Shown: positions 1 through 6,715 of the stretch, one piece after another
How the letters are laid out: each line of letters opens with the position of its first letter
Position numbering within the stretch: the stretch's first letter is position 1
Notes under the pieces: generated by a model
Seen by the model: only the letters and a program-made list of their open reading frames with translations
What the model was told of the DNA's origin: nothing
Databases searched by the model: none
Program-made: the position numbers and the translations under genes
DNA from: CAYXDR01 sp046498185
GTDB taxonomy: Bacteria > Desulfobacterota > DSM-4660 > Desulfatiglandales > Desulfatiglandaceae
Reading direction: 5' to 3'
DNA length: 12,749 bases
Assembly: GCA_046498185.1 (NCBI GenBank)
Contig: JAWOBE010000233.1
Coordinates: forward strand, 1-12,749

Positions 1-28
1 CACCCATTGCATAAGCCAAAAAATTCAT
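1..28 (-). CDS. yajC: YajC N-terminus (partial, preprotein translocase accessory subunit)
   Basis: Only nine complete codons are in the window, reading MNFLAYAMG on the minus strand; the gene runs off the left edge. The ATG overlaps the tgt stop by one base (TAATG), and a strong ribosome binding site (AAGGAGG) lies inside the last tgt codons, so translation is probably coupled to tgt. YajC is a small single-membrane-span protein that associates with SecDF in the Sec translocon. The short, hydrophobic, alanine-containing start is typical of YajC, and queA-tgt-yajC(-secD-secF) is a widely conserved order. The assignment rests on that synteny plus nine residues, so it is likely but not proven. 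Confidence 0.72.
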
Positions 29-1149
29 TAGATACCTCCTTGTTCTTTGTGTCGACGACGTTCATAAAACGCACGCCTGAATTCAGCGATACGGTCTTCC
101 AAAATAGCCTCTCTCATCTTACCCATCAAATGAGTATAATAATAGAGATTGTGTATTGTATTCAACCTGTAAGCGAGAAGTTCCCCGGACATATAAAGAT
201 GTCTCAGGTAGGCCCTGGAAAACTTTCTGCATGTGTAACAACCGCACGCCGGGTCAACGGGCCTTTCGTCGTCGGCGAAACGCGCGTTCTTGATCGAAAT
301 CCGCCCGCTTTCAGTGAATAACGTTCCGTTTCTTGCATTTCGGGTCGGCATCACACAATCAAACATGTCCACCCCCCGGATTGCACTTTCAACCAGATCC
401 TCCGGAGAACCAACACCCATCAGATATACCGGCTTGGTCTCCGGAAGCAAACCTATGCTCATATCTATCATCCGAAAACGGCACTCGGGTTCTTCTCCAA
501 CGGCAAGCCCCCCCAAGGCGTAGCCGTCAAAACCGATTTTCGAGATTTCCATGGCGCTGCGTTCACGCAAATCCGGAAATACCCCCCCCTGGACAATACC
601 GAAAAGCGCCTTGCCGGGGGAAGAAAAATACTCTCTGCAGCGTCTGGCCCATGCCGTCGTCAGTTCGGTGGACCTTTTAACGTAGTCGTATTCAGAAGGA
701 TAAGGCACACACTCGTCAAACGCCATAACAATGTCGCTGCCGAGCGCCTTCTGGATGTCCATCGATTCTTCGGGCCCGATAAAATGGGAGGAGCCGTCCA
801 GATGAGAGCGGAAAGTCACTCCTTCAGGCGTTATCTTCCGAAGGGGCGATAGGCTGTAAACCTGAAATCCACCGCTGTCGGTGAGAATCGGCTTATTCCA
901 GCTCATAAACCTGTGAAGCCCTCCCAGGCTCTCAATAAGCCCATGTCCCGGCCTCAGGTACAAATGGTACGTATTGGCGAGAATAATTTTCGCGCCAAGA
1001 TTTTCAAGATCGTCCGGGCTCACCGCCTTCACGGATCCCCGGGTGCCGACCGGCATAAAAACAGGTGTCGGGATTTTCCCCCGGTCGACCACGATTTCAC
1101 CGGCACGTGCACGGCATCCGCTGCAGGTATGTAAAACGTCAAACTGCAA
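28..1149 (-). CDS. tgt: tRNA-guanine transglycosylase (queuine/preQ1 tRNA-ribosyltransferase)
   Basis: Tgt swaps guanine-34 in the anticodon of tRNAs for Asp, Asn, His and Tyr with preQ1, the first tRNA-level step of bacterial queuosine synthesis. The 373-residue protein has the usual bacterial length. Visible landmarks are the substrate-pocket motif DSGGFQ (D91), GIVQGG near 184-189, the nucleophile segment DMFDCVMPTRNARNG (D264), and a zinc site CxCxxC (C302, C304, C307) with a distant His (H333). The start codon is TTG: an AAAGG lies about five bases upstream, the N-terminus MQFDVL aligns with family starts, and the next ATG (residue 32) would remove conserved sequence. It lies 60 bases downstream of queA, which acts next in the same pathway, so the two are probably co-transcribed. 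Confidence 0.97.
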   Translation of the reverse strand: MQFDVLHTCSGCRARAGEIVVDRGKIPTPVFMPVGTRGSVKAVSPDDLENLGAKIILANTYHLYLRPGHGLIESLGGLHRFMSWNKPILTDSGGFQVYSLSPLRKITPEGVTFRSHLDGSSHFIGPEESMDIQKALGSDIVMAFDECVPYPSEYDYVKRSTELTTAWARRCREYFSSPGKALFGIVQGGVFPDLRERSAMEISKIGFDGYALGGLAVGEEPECRFRMIDMSIGLLPETKPVYLMGVGSPEDLVESAIRGVDMFDCVMPTRNARNGTLFTESGRISIKNARFADDERPVDPACGCYTCRKFSRAYLRHLYMSGELLAYRLNTIHNLYYYTHLMGKMREAILEDRIAEFRRAFYERRRHKEQGGI

Positions 1150-1209
1150 AATACCTTTATATAACCCCGTAGCGTCCGGGTGTAATTTTGGTCCGGTCGG
1201 TCTGCAGTT

Positions 1210-2262
1210 CTAAACGATAAACATCGCATCTCCGTAACTGAAAAACCGGTACCCGTTTCTCACCGCATGCTCGTACACCCGCATAATCAAATCCCTGCCG
1301 GCAAAAGCACATACAAGGAAAAGGAGCGAGCTCCTGGGCAAATGAAAATTTGTTATCAATGCATCGACAACTTTAAACGAATGCCCGGGAGTGATCATCA
1401 ATTCTGTAACGCCCGACTGTGGTTCTATATCCCCACCATGGCTTCCCACTGTTTCCAGGGTTCGAACAACAGTAGTGCCCACCGCGATAACCCGTCCCCC
1501 GCTTTTCCTGGTCTCGTTTATCGCGGCCGCGGCTGCGGCGCTTACATCGTAATATTCTTCATCCACCCGGTGTCGGCGGATATCACCAACCCTGACCGGC
1601 TTGAAAGTACCATAACCCACGTGCAAAGTCACAAAAACAAACCGCGCTCCCGTTTCGATGATTCTCTGCATCAACGGGTCTGTGAAATGAAGCCCGGCCG
1701 TCGGCGCGGCCACGGATCCCCTCGGCCGTGAATAGACCGTCTGGTAACGCTCTCGATCGACACTGCCCCTGGGGTCGTCTTCGTCCCGTTTTATGTATGG
1801 CGGCAACGGCACCCGGCCGAATTCATCAAGAACTTTTTCAAGCAGGTCAACGTCTGCGAACTCAATGTTGACCATTCCGTTGCCGGGTACCGATTCGATC
1901 CGCCCGGCAAGCCCTCCTTCAAAAAACAACCTTCCCCCGGGTGCCGGTCGCTTGGACGATTTCATGAGGCACCGGCGGACGGTGTCACCAACATGCATAC
2001 CCCGATGATCCAGGATCAGGATCTCGACCTTCCCACCGCTGGCCTTCCTCCCGAACAGCTTCGCCGGAAACACTCTCGTGTCGTTTACTACGATCAGGTC
2101 TCCTGGACCAACCAATGAACACAGTTCATGAAAACTCCGATCGGAATAAGTGCCGGTTGAACGATCAACAAGGCACAGGCGGGATCGGTCCCGTTCGGTG
2201 CACGGCGCCTGGGCTATCAGTTCAGGCGGCAAATAATAAGCATACTTCTCGATTTCAAACAT
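1210..2262 (-). CDS. queA: S-adenosylmethionine:tRNA ribosyltransferase-isomerase
   Basis: QueA transfers and isomerises the ribosyl part of S-adenosylmethionine onto preQ1 in tRNA, giving epoxyqueuosine, the step after Tgt. About 350 residues, the normal family length. Conserved blocks seen in order: LPPELIAQAP near the N-terminus, GDLIVVNDTRVFPAKL, GSVAAPTAGLHFT, LHVGYGTFKPV, HRVDEEYYDVS, GTTVVRTLE, ITPGHSFKVVDALITNFHLP, and FSYGDAMFI at the end. I chose the ATG giving MFEIEKYAYYLP because it matches the family's short N-terminus. An in-frame ATG three codons earlier (2271) is almost as good, and neither has a strong Shine-Dalgarno. The frame stays open to 2430, but that extension has no family counterpart. 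A TATAAT box lies about 47 bases upstream. Confidence 0.95.
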   Translation of the reverse strand: MFEIEKYAYYLPPELIAQAPCTERDRSRLCLVDRSTGTYSDRSFHELCSLVGPGDLIVVNDTRVFPAKLFGRKASGGKVEILILDHRGMHVGDTVRRCLMKSSKRPAPGGRLFFEGGLAGRIESVPGNGMVNIEFADVDLLEKVLDEFGRVPLPPYIKRDEDDPRGSVDRERYQTVYSRPRGSVAAPTAGLHFTDPLMQRIIETGARFVFVTLHVGYGTFKPVRVGDIRRHRVDEEYYDVSAAAAAAINETRKSGGRVIAVGTTVVRTLETVGSHGGDIEPQSGVTELMITPGHSFKVVDALITNFHLPRSSLLFLVCAFAGRDLIMRVYEHAVRNGYRFFSYGDAMFIV

Positions 2263-2308
2263 TATCGTCATAAATCCACATGCGCCCGCCCGCAAGCCGA
2301 AAAAACGC

Positions 2309-2336
2309 ATTATAAACGGGGTCAAGCTAGTCGGAA
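2309..2336 (-). promoter_or_regulatory. Candidate sigma-70-type promoter for queA-tgt-yajC
   Basis: On the minus strand there is a perfect TATAAT (2309-2314), preceded by 16 bases and then TTCCGA (2331-2336), which matches only three of six positions of the TTGACA consensus. Transcription would start near 2302 and leave a leader of about 40 bases before the chosen queA ATG. The -10 is strong and well placed for the operon, but the -35 is poor, so this is a prediction from sequence only. Confidence 0.4.
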
Positions 2337-2453
2337 TCCGATGCAAAGTCAAACATTTTCTACCCAATTGAGCCCCAACAGGGTAAAAGTTTGTCTCGTG
2401 GTCACCCCGGAAATCCTTTGGCCTGCTCATTTTCCCGGAATCCGTGATAGTGC

Positions 2454-2482
2454 TTGCCTTAAAAGCTGGGATCAGTTATTTT
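2454..2482 (+). promoter_or_regulatory. Weak candidate promoter for argS
   Basis: TTGCCT (2454-2459) and TATTTT (2477-2482) are separated by 17 bases, and each matches four of six consensus positions. If used, transcription would begin near 2489 and give argS a leader of about 165 bases containing the 2541-2571 hairpin. The match is modest and could be chance in this T-rich stretch. Confidence 0.22.
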
Positions 2483-2540
2483 GATTGTTTATTTTTTGGC
2501 CCCTGTATGTTTTCAGGTCACCACTTGAATTATGTGGCAA

Positions 2541-2571
2541 AGGCCTTTCCGGGAACCCTCGGCAAAGGCTT
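2541..2571 (+). other. Stem-loop in the argS leader
   Basis: AGGCCTTT (2541-2548) pairs with AAAGGCTT (2564-2571), with one G-U pair. After a single bulged C (2563) the stem continues as CCG (2549-2551) with CGG (2560-2562), closing an eight-base loop. That gives about 11 pairs. No T-run follows in either direction, so it does not look like an intrinsic terminator. A shorter CCTG/CAGG stem (2502-2517) and a CCAC/GTGG stem (2521-2537) lie just before it. Any regulatory role in argS expression is inference. Confidence 0.35.
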
Positions 2572-2654
2572 CCTCGTCCCAAGGGGCCGGAAGATTAAGT
2601 TGGCAAAGAAATCCTCTGCTCGATCGGCTATAGAAACAAAAGGACCTGCATAAA

Positions 2655-4331
2655 ATGAAACGCGAACTGGAAAAAATTTTATCCGCCACGCTTTCCCGGT
2701 GCTTCGAATCGGGCATGCTTTCGGCTGCAGCCATTCCTCCCTATGTCATAGAAATTCCCAATAATCCGGCACACGGGCACTTCGCTACGAATGTCGCGAT
2801 GATGCTTGCCTCTGTCCAGAAACGCCCACCCGCTCATATCGCAGCAGTGATAGTCGAAAACATCGAAGATCCTGATCAACTACTGGAACGGGTCCAAGTT
2901 GCGCCTCCTGGCTTTATAAATTTCACCATATCCACCGACCGGTGGCGGAGGCTTGCGGTGGAAATCGCACAGGGAGGCGACGCCTTCGGCCGTAATGATT
3001 CCGCCAAGGGCAAAAAAATTCTACTCGAATTTGTAAGCGCGAATCCAACGGGGCCTCTTCATCTCGGCCATGGTAGAGGGGCGGCAATTGGTGACACCCT
3101 GGCCCGAATACTGGATTTCTGTGGATGCGACGTGAGCAGGGAGTTTTACGTAAACGATGCGGGTCTCCAAATGAGGCTTCTGGGAGAATCAATATACGCC
3201 CGGTGGCGGAAATTGCGCGACCCCAGCCACCTTCCGCCCGAAAACGGTTATCAAGGTGAATATATTTCCGAGCTGGCCGCAATAATATCGGAGGAAATAG
3301 ACCTGGATGCGCTGGATGAGGAAGAAGCGGTCAATAGATGCACCTCCCGCGGAAAAGAGCTGATGCTGAAACAGATAGCCGAAGACCTTTCAACGTTCCA
3401 TGTTTCATTCGATCGATGGTACAATGAAAGCGAGCTTTTCTCAGCCGACTTGGTCGAAAAAACTGTTACACGCGCCAGGAACCAGGGTCAGGTTTACGAA
3501 GAAGGTGGTGCTGTATGGCTTCGAACATCGTCTTTCGGAGACGACAAAAACCGTGTACTTATAAAGCAGGACGGCTATCACACGTATTTTGCATCCGACA
3601 TAGCCTATCACCTGGACAAATACGCCAGGGGCTATACGACCGCCATCAACATCTGGGGAGCCGATCATCACGGCTACGTCCCGCGCATGAAGGCGGCGCT
3701 TAGCGCATGCGGGATACCCCCCGAATGGCTTTCGGTGATTCTCATCCAACTTGTAAAACTGTGGAAAGGGGGCCAGGAAGTTAAAATGTCCAAGCGAGCA
3801 GGCCAATTCGTGACCTTGAGGGAATTATGCGAAGAGGTCGGTGTTGACGCGGTTCGCTTTGTTTTTTTAACGAAAAGCCATGACTCCCCTCTTGACTTTG
3901 ATGCCGACCTGGTGACAAAAAAAGACAGCGAGAATCCTGTTTATTATGTTCAGTACGCCCATGCCCGGGCGTGCAGCGTTTTTCGGAAAGCGGCGGAGGC
4001 GGGAATACCGCCGCTACACCCCGAGGACGCGCCGGTTGAAAACCTGCAGCTGGAGGAGGAATTCGCCCTGATAAGGAAAATGGCGGAGTTTCCCGGCCTG
4101 CTTGAAGATATAGCGTCAAGTTTTGAGGCTCACCGTCTCACATACTATCTCGGTGATCTGGCCAGTGCTTTTCACCGGTATTTCAATATGGGCAATAAAA
4201 ATCCCGAATGCCGGATCATAACGGGCGCTCCAGAGGTCAGCGGGGCCAGGCTTCTGCTCGTGCAGGCGATAAGGACGGTAATCGCAAACGGCCTTGCGTT
4301 GATGGGGGTCACGGCTCCGGAGAGAATGTAA
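2655..4331 (+). CDS. argS: Arginyl-tRNA synthetase
   Basis: ArgS charges tRNA-Arg with arginine (class I synthetase, cytoplasmic). The 558 residues match the bacterial family. The N-terminal Add1-type domain (about 1-115) contains NPAHGHFATNVAM. The catalytic domain has SANPTGPLHLGHGRGA with the HIGH-type motif HLGH at 136-139, WGADHHGYVPRMKAAL around 334-349, and an intact KMSKR at 377-381. From about 428 the helical DALR anticodon-binding domain begins with NPVYYVQYAHARA, and the protein ends with the usual ...LMGVTAPERM. The ATG at 2655 is preceded by AAAGGA about ten bases away. It heads a plus-strand gene cluster; the SPOR-protein gene begins 12 bases after its stop. Confidence 0.98.
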   Translation: MKRELEKILSATLSRCFESGMLSAAAIPPYVIEIPNNPAHGHFATNVAMMLASVQKRPPAHIAAVIVENIEDPDQLLERVQVAPPGFINFTISTDRWRRLAVEIAQGGDAFGRNDSAKGKKILLEFVSANPTGPLHLGHGRGAAIGDTLARILDFCGCDVSREFYVNDAGLQMRLLGESIYARWRKLRDPSHLPPENGYQGEYISELAAIISEEIDLDALDEEEAVNRCTSRGKELMLKQIAEDLSTFHVSFDRWYNESELFSADLVEKTVTRARNQGQVYEEGGAVWLRTSSFGDDKNRVLIKQDGYHTYFASDIAYHLDKYARGYTTAINIWGADHHGYVPRMKAALSACGIPPEWLSVILIQLVKLWKGGQEVKMSKRAGQFVTLRELCEEVGVDAVRFVFLTKSHDSPLDFDADLVTKKDSENPVYYVQYAHARACSVFRKAAEAGIPPLHPEDAPVENLQLEEEFALIRKMAEFPGLLEDIASSFEAHRLTYYLGDLASAFHRYFNMGNKNPECRIITGAPEVSGARLLLVQAIRTVIANGLALMGVTAPERM

Positions 4332-4343
4332 AGGTCAAAAAAA

Positions 4344-4991
4344 ATGCGTGAGCAGCCTTCCTCCCCTGGTAAAAAGAAGAAATTCCGGGTGGAACTTTCC
4401 CCGGTGGGTCTTTTTTTATCATCACTGGGCCTTGTTTTCATCCTGGGATGGATTTTCGTGCTGGGTGTAATGGTCGGCCGTGGGTTCGTCCCCGAAGGAG
4501 TAAAATCCATCGGACAAATGACCGATCAACTGTCCCGTCTGATTACAATTCTGGCAAGGGACAGGGAGCAAGGCGCAGATCGGAACGCCGCGATGGAGCA
4601 GCAAACCAAGCTGGAATTTTATGATTATCTTTCCCGCTCGGACCCTGAGCCTGAAAAAGGGACCGCAAAACTTGAAATCCCACGTGCCTCGGCTGTCCCA
4701 AAGGCGTCCGAGCCGAAAGACGACGGGGCGGTTGAAATCCCAAAAGCGGAAGAATCCGGTTGGGCAGTACAAGTGGCCAGCCTGGACAACGAATCAAAGG
4801 CCATAAAATTGGTGGAAAAATTAAAAAGACTCGGTTATCCGGCATTTACTTACAAAACCGTTGTCAAAGGAGCCGTATTTCACCGTGTCAGATGCGGCCC
4901 CTTCAAAGCAAGGGTCGATGCAGAAGCCGCCAAGCGATCACTGCTGGAAAAAGAAAAGATAGACGCGTTTTTAACGATGATCGGACAATAA
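4344..4991 (+). CDS. SPOR-domain inner-membrane protein
   Basis: A 215-residue protein with a basic cytoplasmic N-terminus (PGKKKKF), one membrane span at about 21-45 ending in GVMVGRG, and a variable linker (about 55-136) rich in Glu, Lys and Pro. A C-terminal SPOR domain spans about 139-213 (WAVQVASLDN, then KRLGYPAFTY, RVRCGPFKAR and the helix DAEAAKRSLLEKE). SPOR domains bind peptidoglycan stripped of stem peptides, usually at the division site, so a periplasmic role in cell-wall or septum processes is likely; the exact partner is unknown. The AAAGG ribosome site overlaps the argS stop codon, so the gene probably depends on argS transcription and perhaps translation. An argS-SPOR gene pair is a recurring arrangement in deltaproteobacteria, from memory. 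Confidence 0.9.
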   Translation: MREQPSSPGKKKKFRVELSPVGLFLSSLGLVFILGWIFVLGVMVGRGFVPEGVKSIGQMTDQLSRLITILARDREQGADRNAAMEQQTKLEFYDYLSRSDPEPEKGTAKLEIPRASAVPKASEPKDDGAVEIPKAEESGWAVQVASLDNESKAIKLVEKLKRLGYPAFTYKTVVKGAVFHRVRCGPFKARVDAEAAKRSLLEKEKIDAFLTMIGQ

Positions 4992-5055
4992 GACCATCGG
5001 ACCGGATATTTATTGTTTATGACCTGAATATACGGAGCTTAGAGGGAAGACATTC

Positions 5056-5523
5056 ATGATAATCAGGAAAGCGGTCATAGAAGACATCAAGCATGTGCAT
5101 AAAATGCTGGCGTATTTCGGCGAAAAAAACCTTTTGCTGCCGAGATCGCTGAACGAACTCTACACGCACCTGCGCGATTATTTCGTAATAGAAAACAAAG
5201 AGGCGAAGGAGGTCCACGGCGTCAGCGGCCTTCGGATCTGCTGGGAGAATCTCGCGGAAATCAAGTCTCTCGCGGTTGAAGAGCCATGGCAACAAAAGGG
5301 CGCGGGCCGGCAGCTGGTGGAAGCGTGCCTTAATGAAGCGGAATATCTGGGAATCGGACGAGTGTTCGCGCTTACATACGTACCTGAATTTTTCCGTAAA
5401 ATGGGGTTTGAAGAAGTCGAAAAATCCACCCTTCCACACAAAGTGTGGGCCGACTGTTTAAACTGCCCCAAATTTCCTGATTGTGATGAACATGCGGTGG
5501 CGATTATCTTGGGAAAACGCTGA
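5056..5523 (+). CDS. argA: Short N-acetylglutamate-synthase-like GNAT acetyltransferase
   Basis: A 155-residue stand-alone GNAT protein. The start MIIRKAVIEDIKHVHKML, the block LLPRSLNELYTHLRDYFV, WENLAEIKSLAVEE and the acetyl-CoA-binding loop QQKGAGRQLVEA (79-90) are those of the short ArgA family, which acetylates glutamate for arginine synthesis. These proteins lack the amino-acid-kinase domain of E. coli ArgA. The C-terminus carries the family's Cys-rich signature C134-x2-C137-x5-C143 within ADCLNCPKFPDCDE, a possible metal or redox site. A GAGGGAA precedes the ATG. It lies 64 bases after the SPOR gene and 75 before tatB. Function is inferred from family resemblance; another amino-acid acetyltransferase activity is possible. 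Confidence 0.85.
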   Translation: MIIRKAVIEDIKHVHKMLAYFGEKNLLLPRSLNELYTHLRDYFVIENKEAKEVHGVSGLRICWENLAEIKSLAVEEPWQQKGAGRQLVEACLNEAEYLGIGRVFALTYVPEFFRKMGFEEVEKSTLPHKVWADCLNCPKFPDCDEHAVAIILGKR

Positions 5524-5598
5524 ACACAAAAAATTTTTCATATTTGCATCGGTGATTTATCCTTTTAAGGCGCCCGCTGCAACTCGCAGGAGGAAATC

Positions 5599-5973
5599 AT
5601 GTTTGGCATAGGCATGCCTGAGCTCTTGATTATTTTGGCTGTGGCTCTGATCGTCATCGGCCCTAAGAAGCTGCCTGATATGGCCAGGGCACTTGGCAAA
5701 GGAATGGCTGAATTCAAGCGGGCCACCCAGGATCTCAAGGAAAGCATCAATATAGACAATGATATCAAGGAAATGAAAGAAGATCTAAACGACGCAGTCA
5801 GCGGAACCGACTACTACAGCACCGGGGTTGAAACAAAGGAAAAAAGCACTTCCCCGGAGGGGCAGGCTGAAAATGCTCCACCGGAGCCACAGAATGAAAA
5901 AGCGATGCAGGAGCCCGCTCCCGGATCGAATCCGGACCAGGTAGCTGGGGAGAAGCCGGCCGATGAAAAATGA
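5599..5973 (+). CDS. tatB: Twin-arginine translocase TatA/TatB-family subunit, TatB-like
   Basis: A 124-residue Tat protein that works with TatC to export folded, cofactor-bearing proteins across the inner membrane. It has the short membrane span at about 6-20 with the family glutamate E8 (MFGIGMPELL), a Gly-Pro hinge (GPKKLP, 21-26), and an amphipathic helix from about 24 to 45. A long acidic, Pro-rich tail (about 70-124) follows. The GP hinge and long tail resemble TatB more than TatA, which usually has FG at the hinge, but single-subunit systems blur this. A consensus AGGAGG lies six bases before the ATG. The last 11 bases overlap tatC, implying coupled translation. No separate tatA is in the window. 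Confidence 0.9.
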   Translation: MFGIGMPELLIILAVALIVIGPKKLPDMARALGKGMAEFKRATQDLKESINIDNDIKEMKEDLNDAVSGTDYYSTGVETKEKSTSPEGQAENAPPEPQNEKAMQEPAPGSNPDQVAGEKPADEK

Positions 5974-6715
5974 AAATAAACTGCCTTTTCTCGGGCACCT
6001 GGAAGAACTCAGGAGCAGATTAGTGGCTTCGGCTATCGCCGTGGGAATCGGGTTCGCGATATGCTATATCTTCGCTGAGCAGCTCTTTCTGATCCTCGCA
6101 TCCCCTCTCACGAACGTGATGCCCGAAGGTGATTTTCTAATTTTCACCAGCCTTCCGGAAATGTTCTTCACATACCTGAAAGTTTCATTCGTGAGCGGCT
6201 TTCTGTTGGCATCGCCGGTTGTTTTCTACGAAATGTGGATGTTCATTGCGCCCGGCCTCTATAGAAACGAAAAAAAACTCGTGATTCCTTTCGTCACCAT
6301 ATCCACATTGCTGTTCGTCGGGGGCTCGCTGTTCGCCTACTTTATTGTATTCCCGTTCGGCTTCAAGTTTTTTCTGGGATTTTCGAGCGACTTCGTGAAA
6401 GCTTTTCCGTCCGTCAAACAATACTTTTCGTTCTCGATTAAACTATTGTTCGCATTTGGTCTAGTATTTGAGATGCCGGTCGTGATTTTCTTCCTGACCA
6501 AGATGGGGCTGGTTACAACCGCTTTTTTGAAGAAAAACCGTAAATACGCCCTCCTTCTTATCTTTGTCGTAAGCGCCATCCTGACACCGCCCGATGTGAT
6601 AACCCAATGCATGATGGCGGTACCTCTCCTCACTCTCTACGAGGTGGGGATATTGGTGTCACGTTTTGCCAGGCGGGCCAAAACAGATGAAGATGAGGAT
6701 GAAGAGACTTCCTAG
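5963..6715 (+). CDS. tatC: Twin-arginine translocase subunit TatC
   Basis: TatC is the polytopic receptor that recognises twin-arginine signal peptides and nucleates the Tat pore. The 250-residue protein shows the expected six hydrophobic segments. Key family positions are present: HLEELRSRL at 12-20 (signal-peptide binding glutamates), the ASPVVFYEMWMFIAPGLYRNEKK block with E103, E170 in FEMPVVIFFL, and LTPPD with D211. The start ATG lies within the end of tatB (11-base overlap), with GGGGAGAAG upstream. The C-terminal tail is short and acidic (TDEDEDEETS). It is the last gene of the plus-strand cluster. Its TAG stop is shared, on opposite strands, with the stop of the converging lipoprotein gene, leaving no space for a terminator. 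Confidence 0.97.
   Translation: MKNENKLPFLGHLEELRSRLVASAIAVGIGFAICYIFAEQLFLILASPLTNVMPEGDFLIFTSLPEMFFTYLKVSFVSGFLLASPVVFYEMWMFIAPGLYRNEKKLVIPFVTISTLLFVGGSLFAYFIVFPFGFKFFLGFSSDFVKAFPSVKQYFSFSIKLLFAFGLVFEMPVVIFFLTKMGLVTTAFLKKNRKYALLLIFVVSAILTPPDVITQCMMAVPLLTLYEVGILVSRFARRAKTDEDEDEETS

Larger units (their letters stand above)
2263..2654. other. Divergent queA/argS intergenic region
   Basis: This 392-base stretch lies between the divergent genes queA and argS. The queA side holds the TATAAT candidate. The centre (about 2477-2497) is T-rich. The argS side holds a hairpin and short stems described separately. Open frames cross it on both strands (for example an upstream extension of the queA frame to 2430 and a 69-codon plus-strand frame at 2444-2653), but none shows recognisable protein features. 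I found no tRNA, no T-box core motif and no riboswitch signature that I recognise. Confidence 0.6.

Noticed and set aside
1267..1731. 154-codon plus-strand frame opposite queA
   Set aside because: Antisense shadow of a well-conserved gene; composition is unlike a real protein.
2263..2430. 56-codon in-frame upstream extension of queA
   Set aside because: The added residues have no counterpart in QueA, and the family N-terminus fits the ATG at 2262. The extension also covers the TATAAT candidate.
2444..2653. Small 69-codon plus-strand frame just before argS
   Set aside because: No ribosome site before its ATG, no recognisable features, and it covers the hairpin region of the argS leader. A leader peptide cannot be fully excluded.
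2489..2654. Possible T-box before argS
   Set aside because: No AGGGTGGNACCGCG-type core and no specifier-loop architecture could be found.
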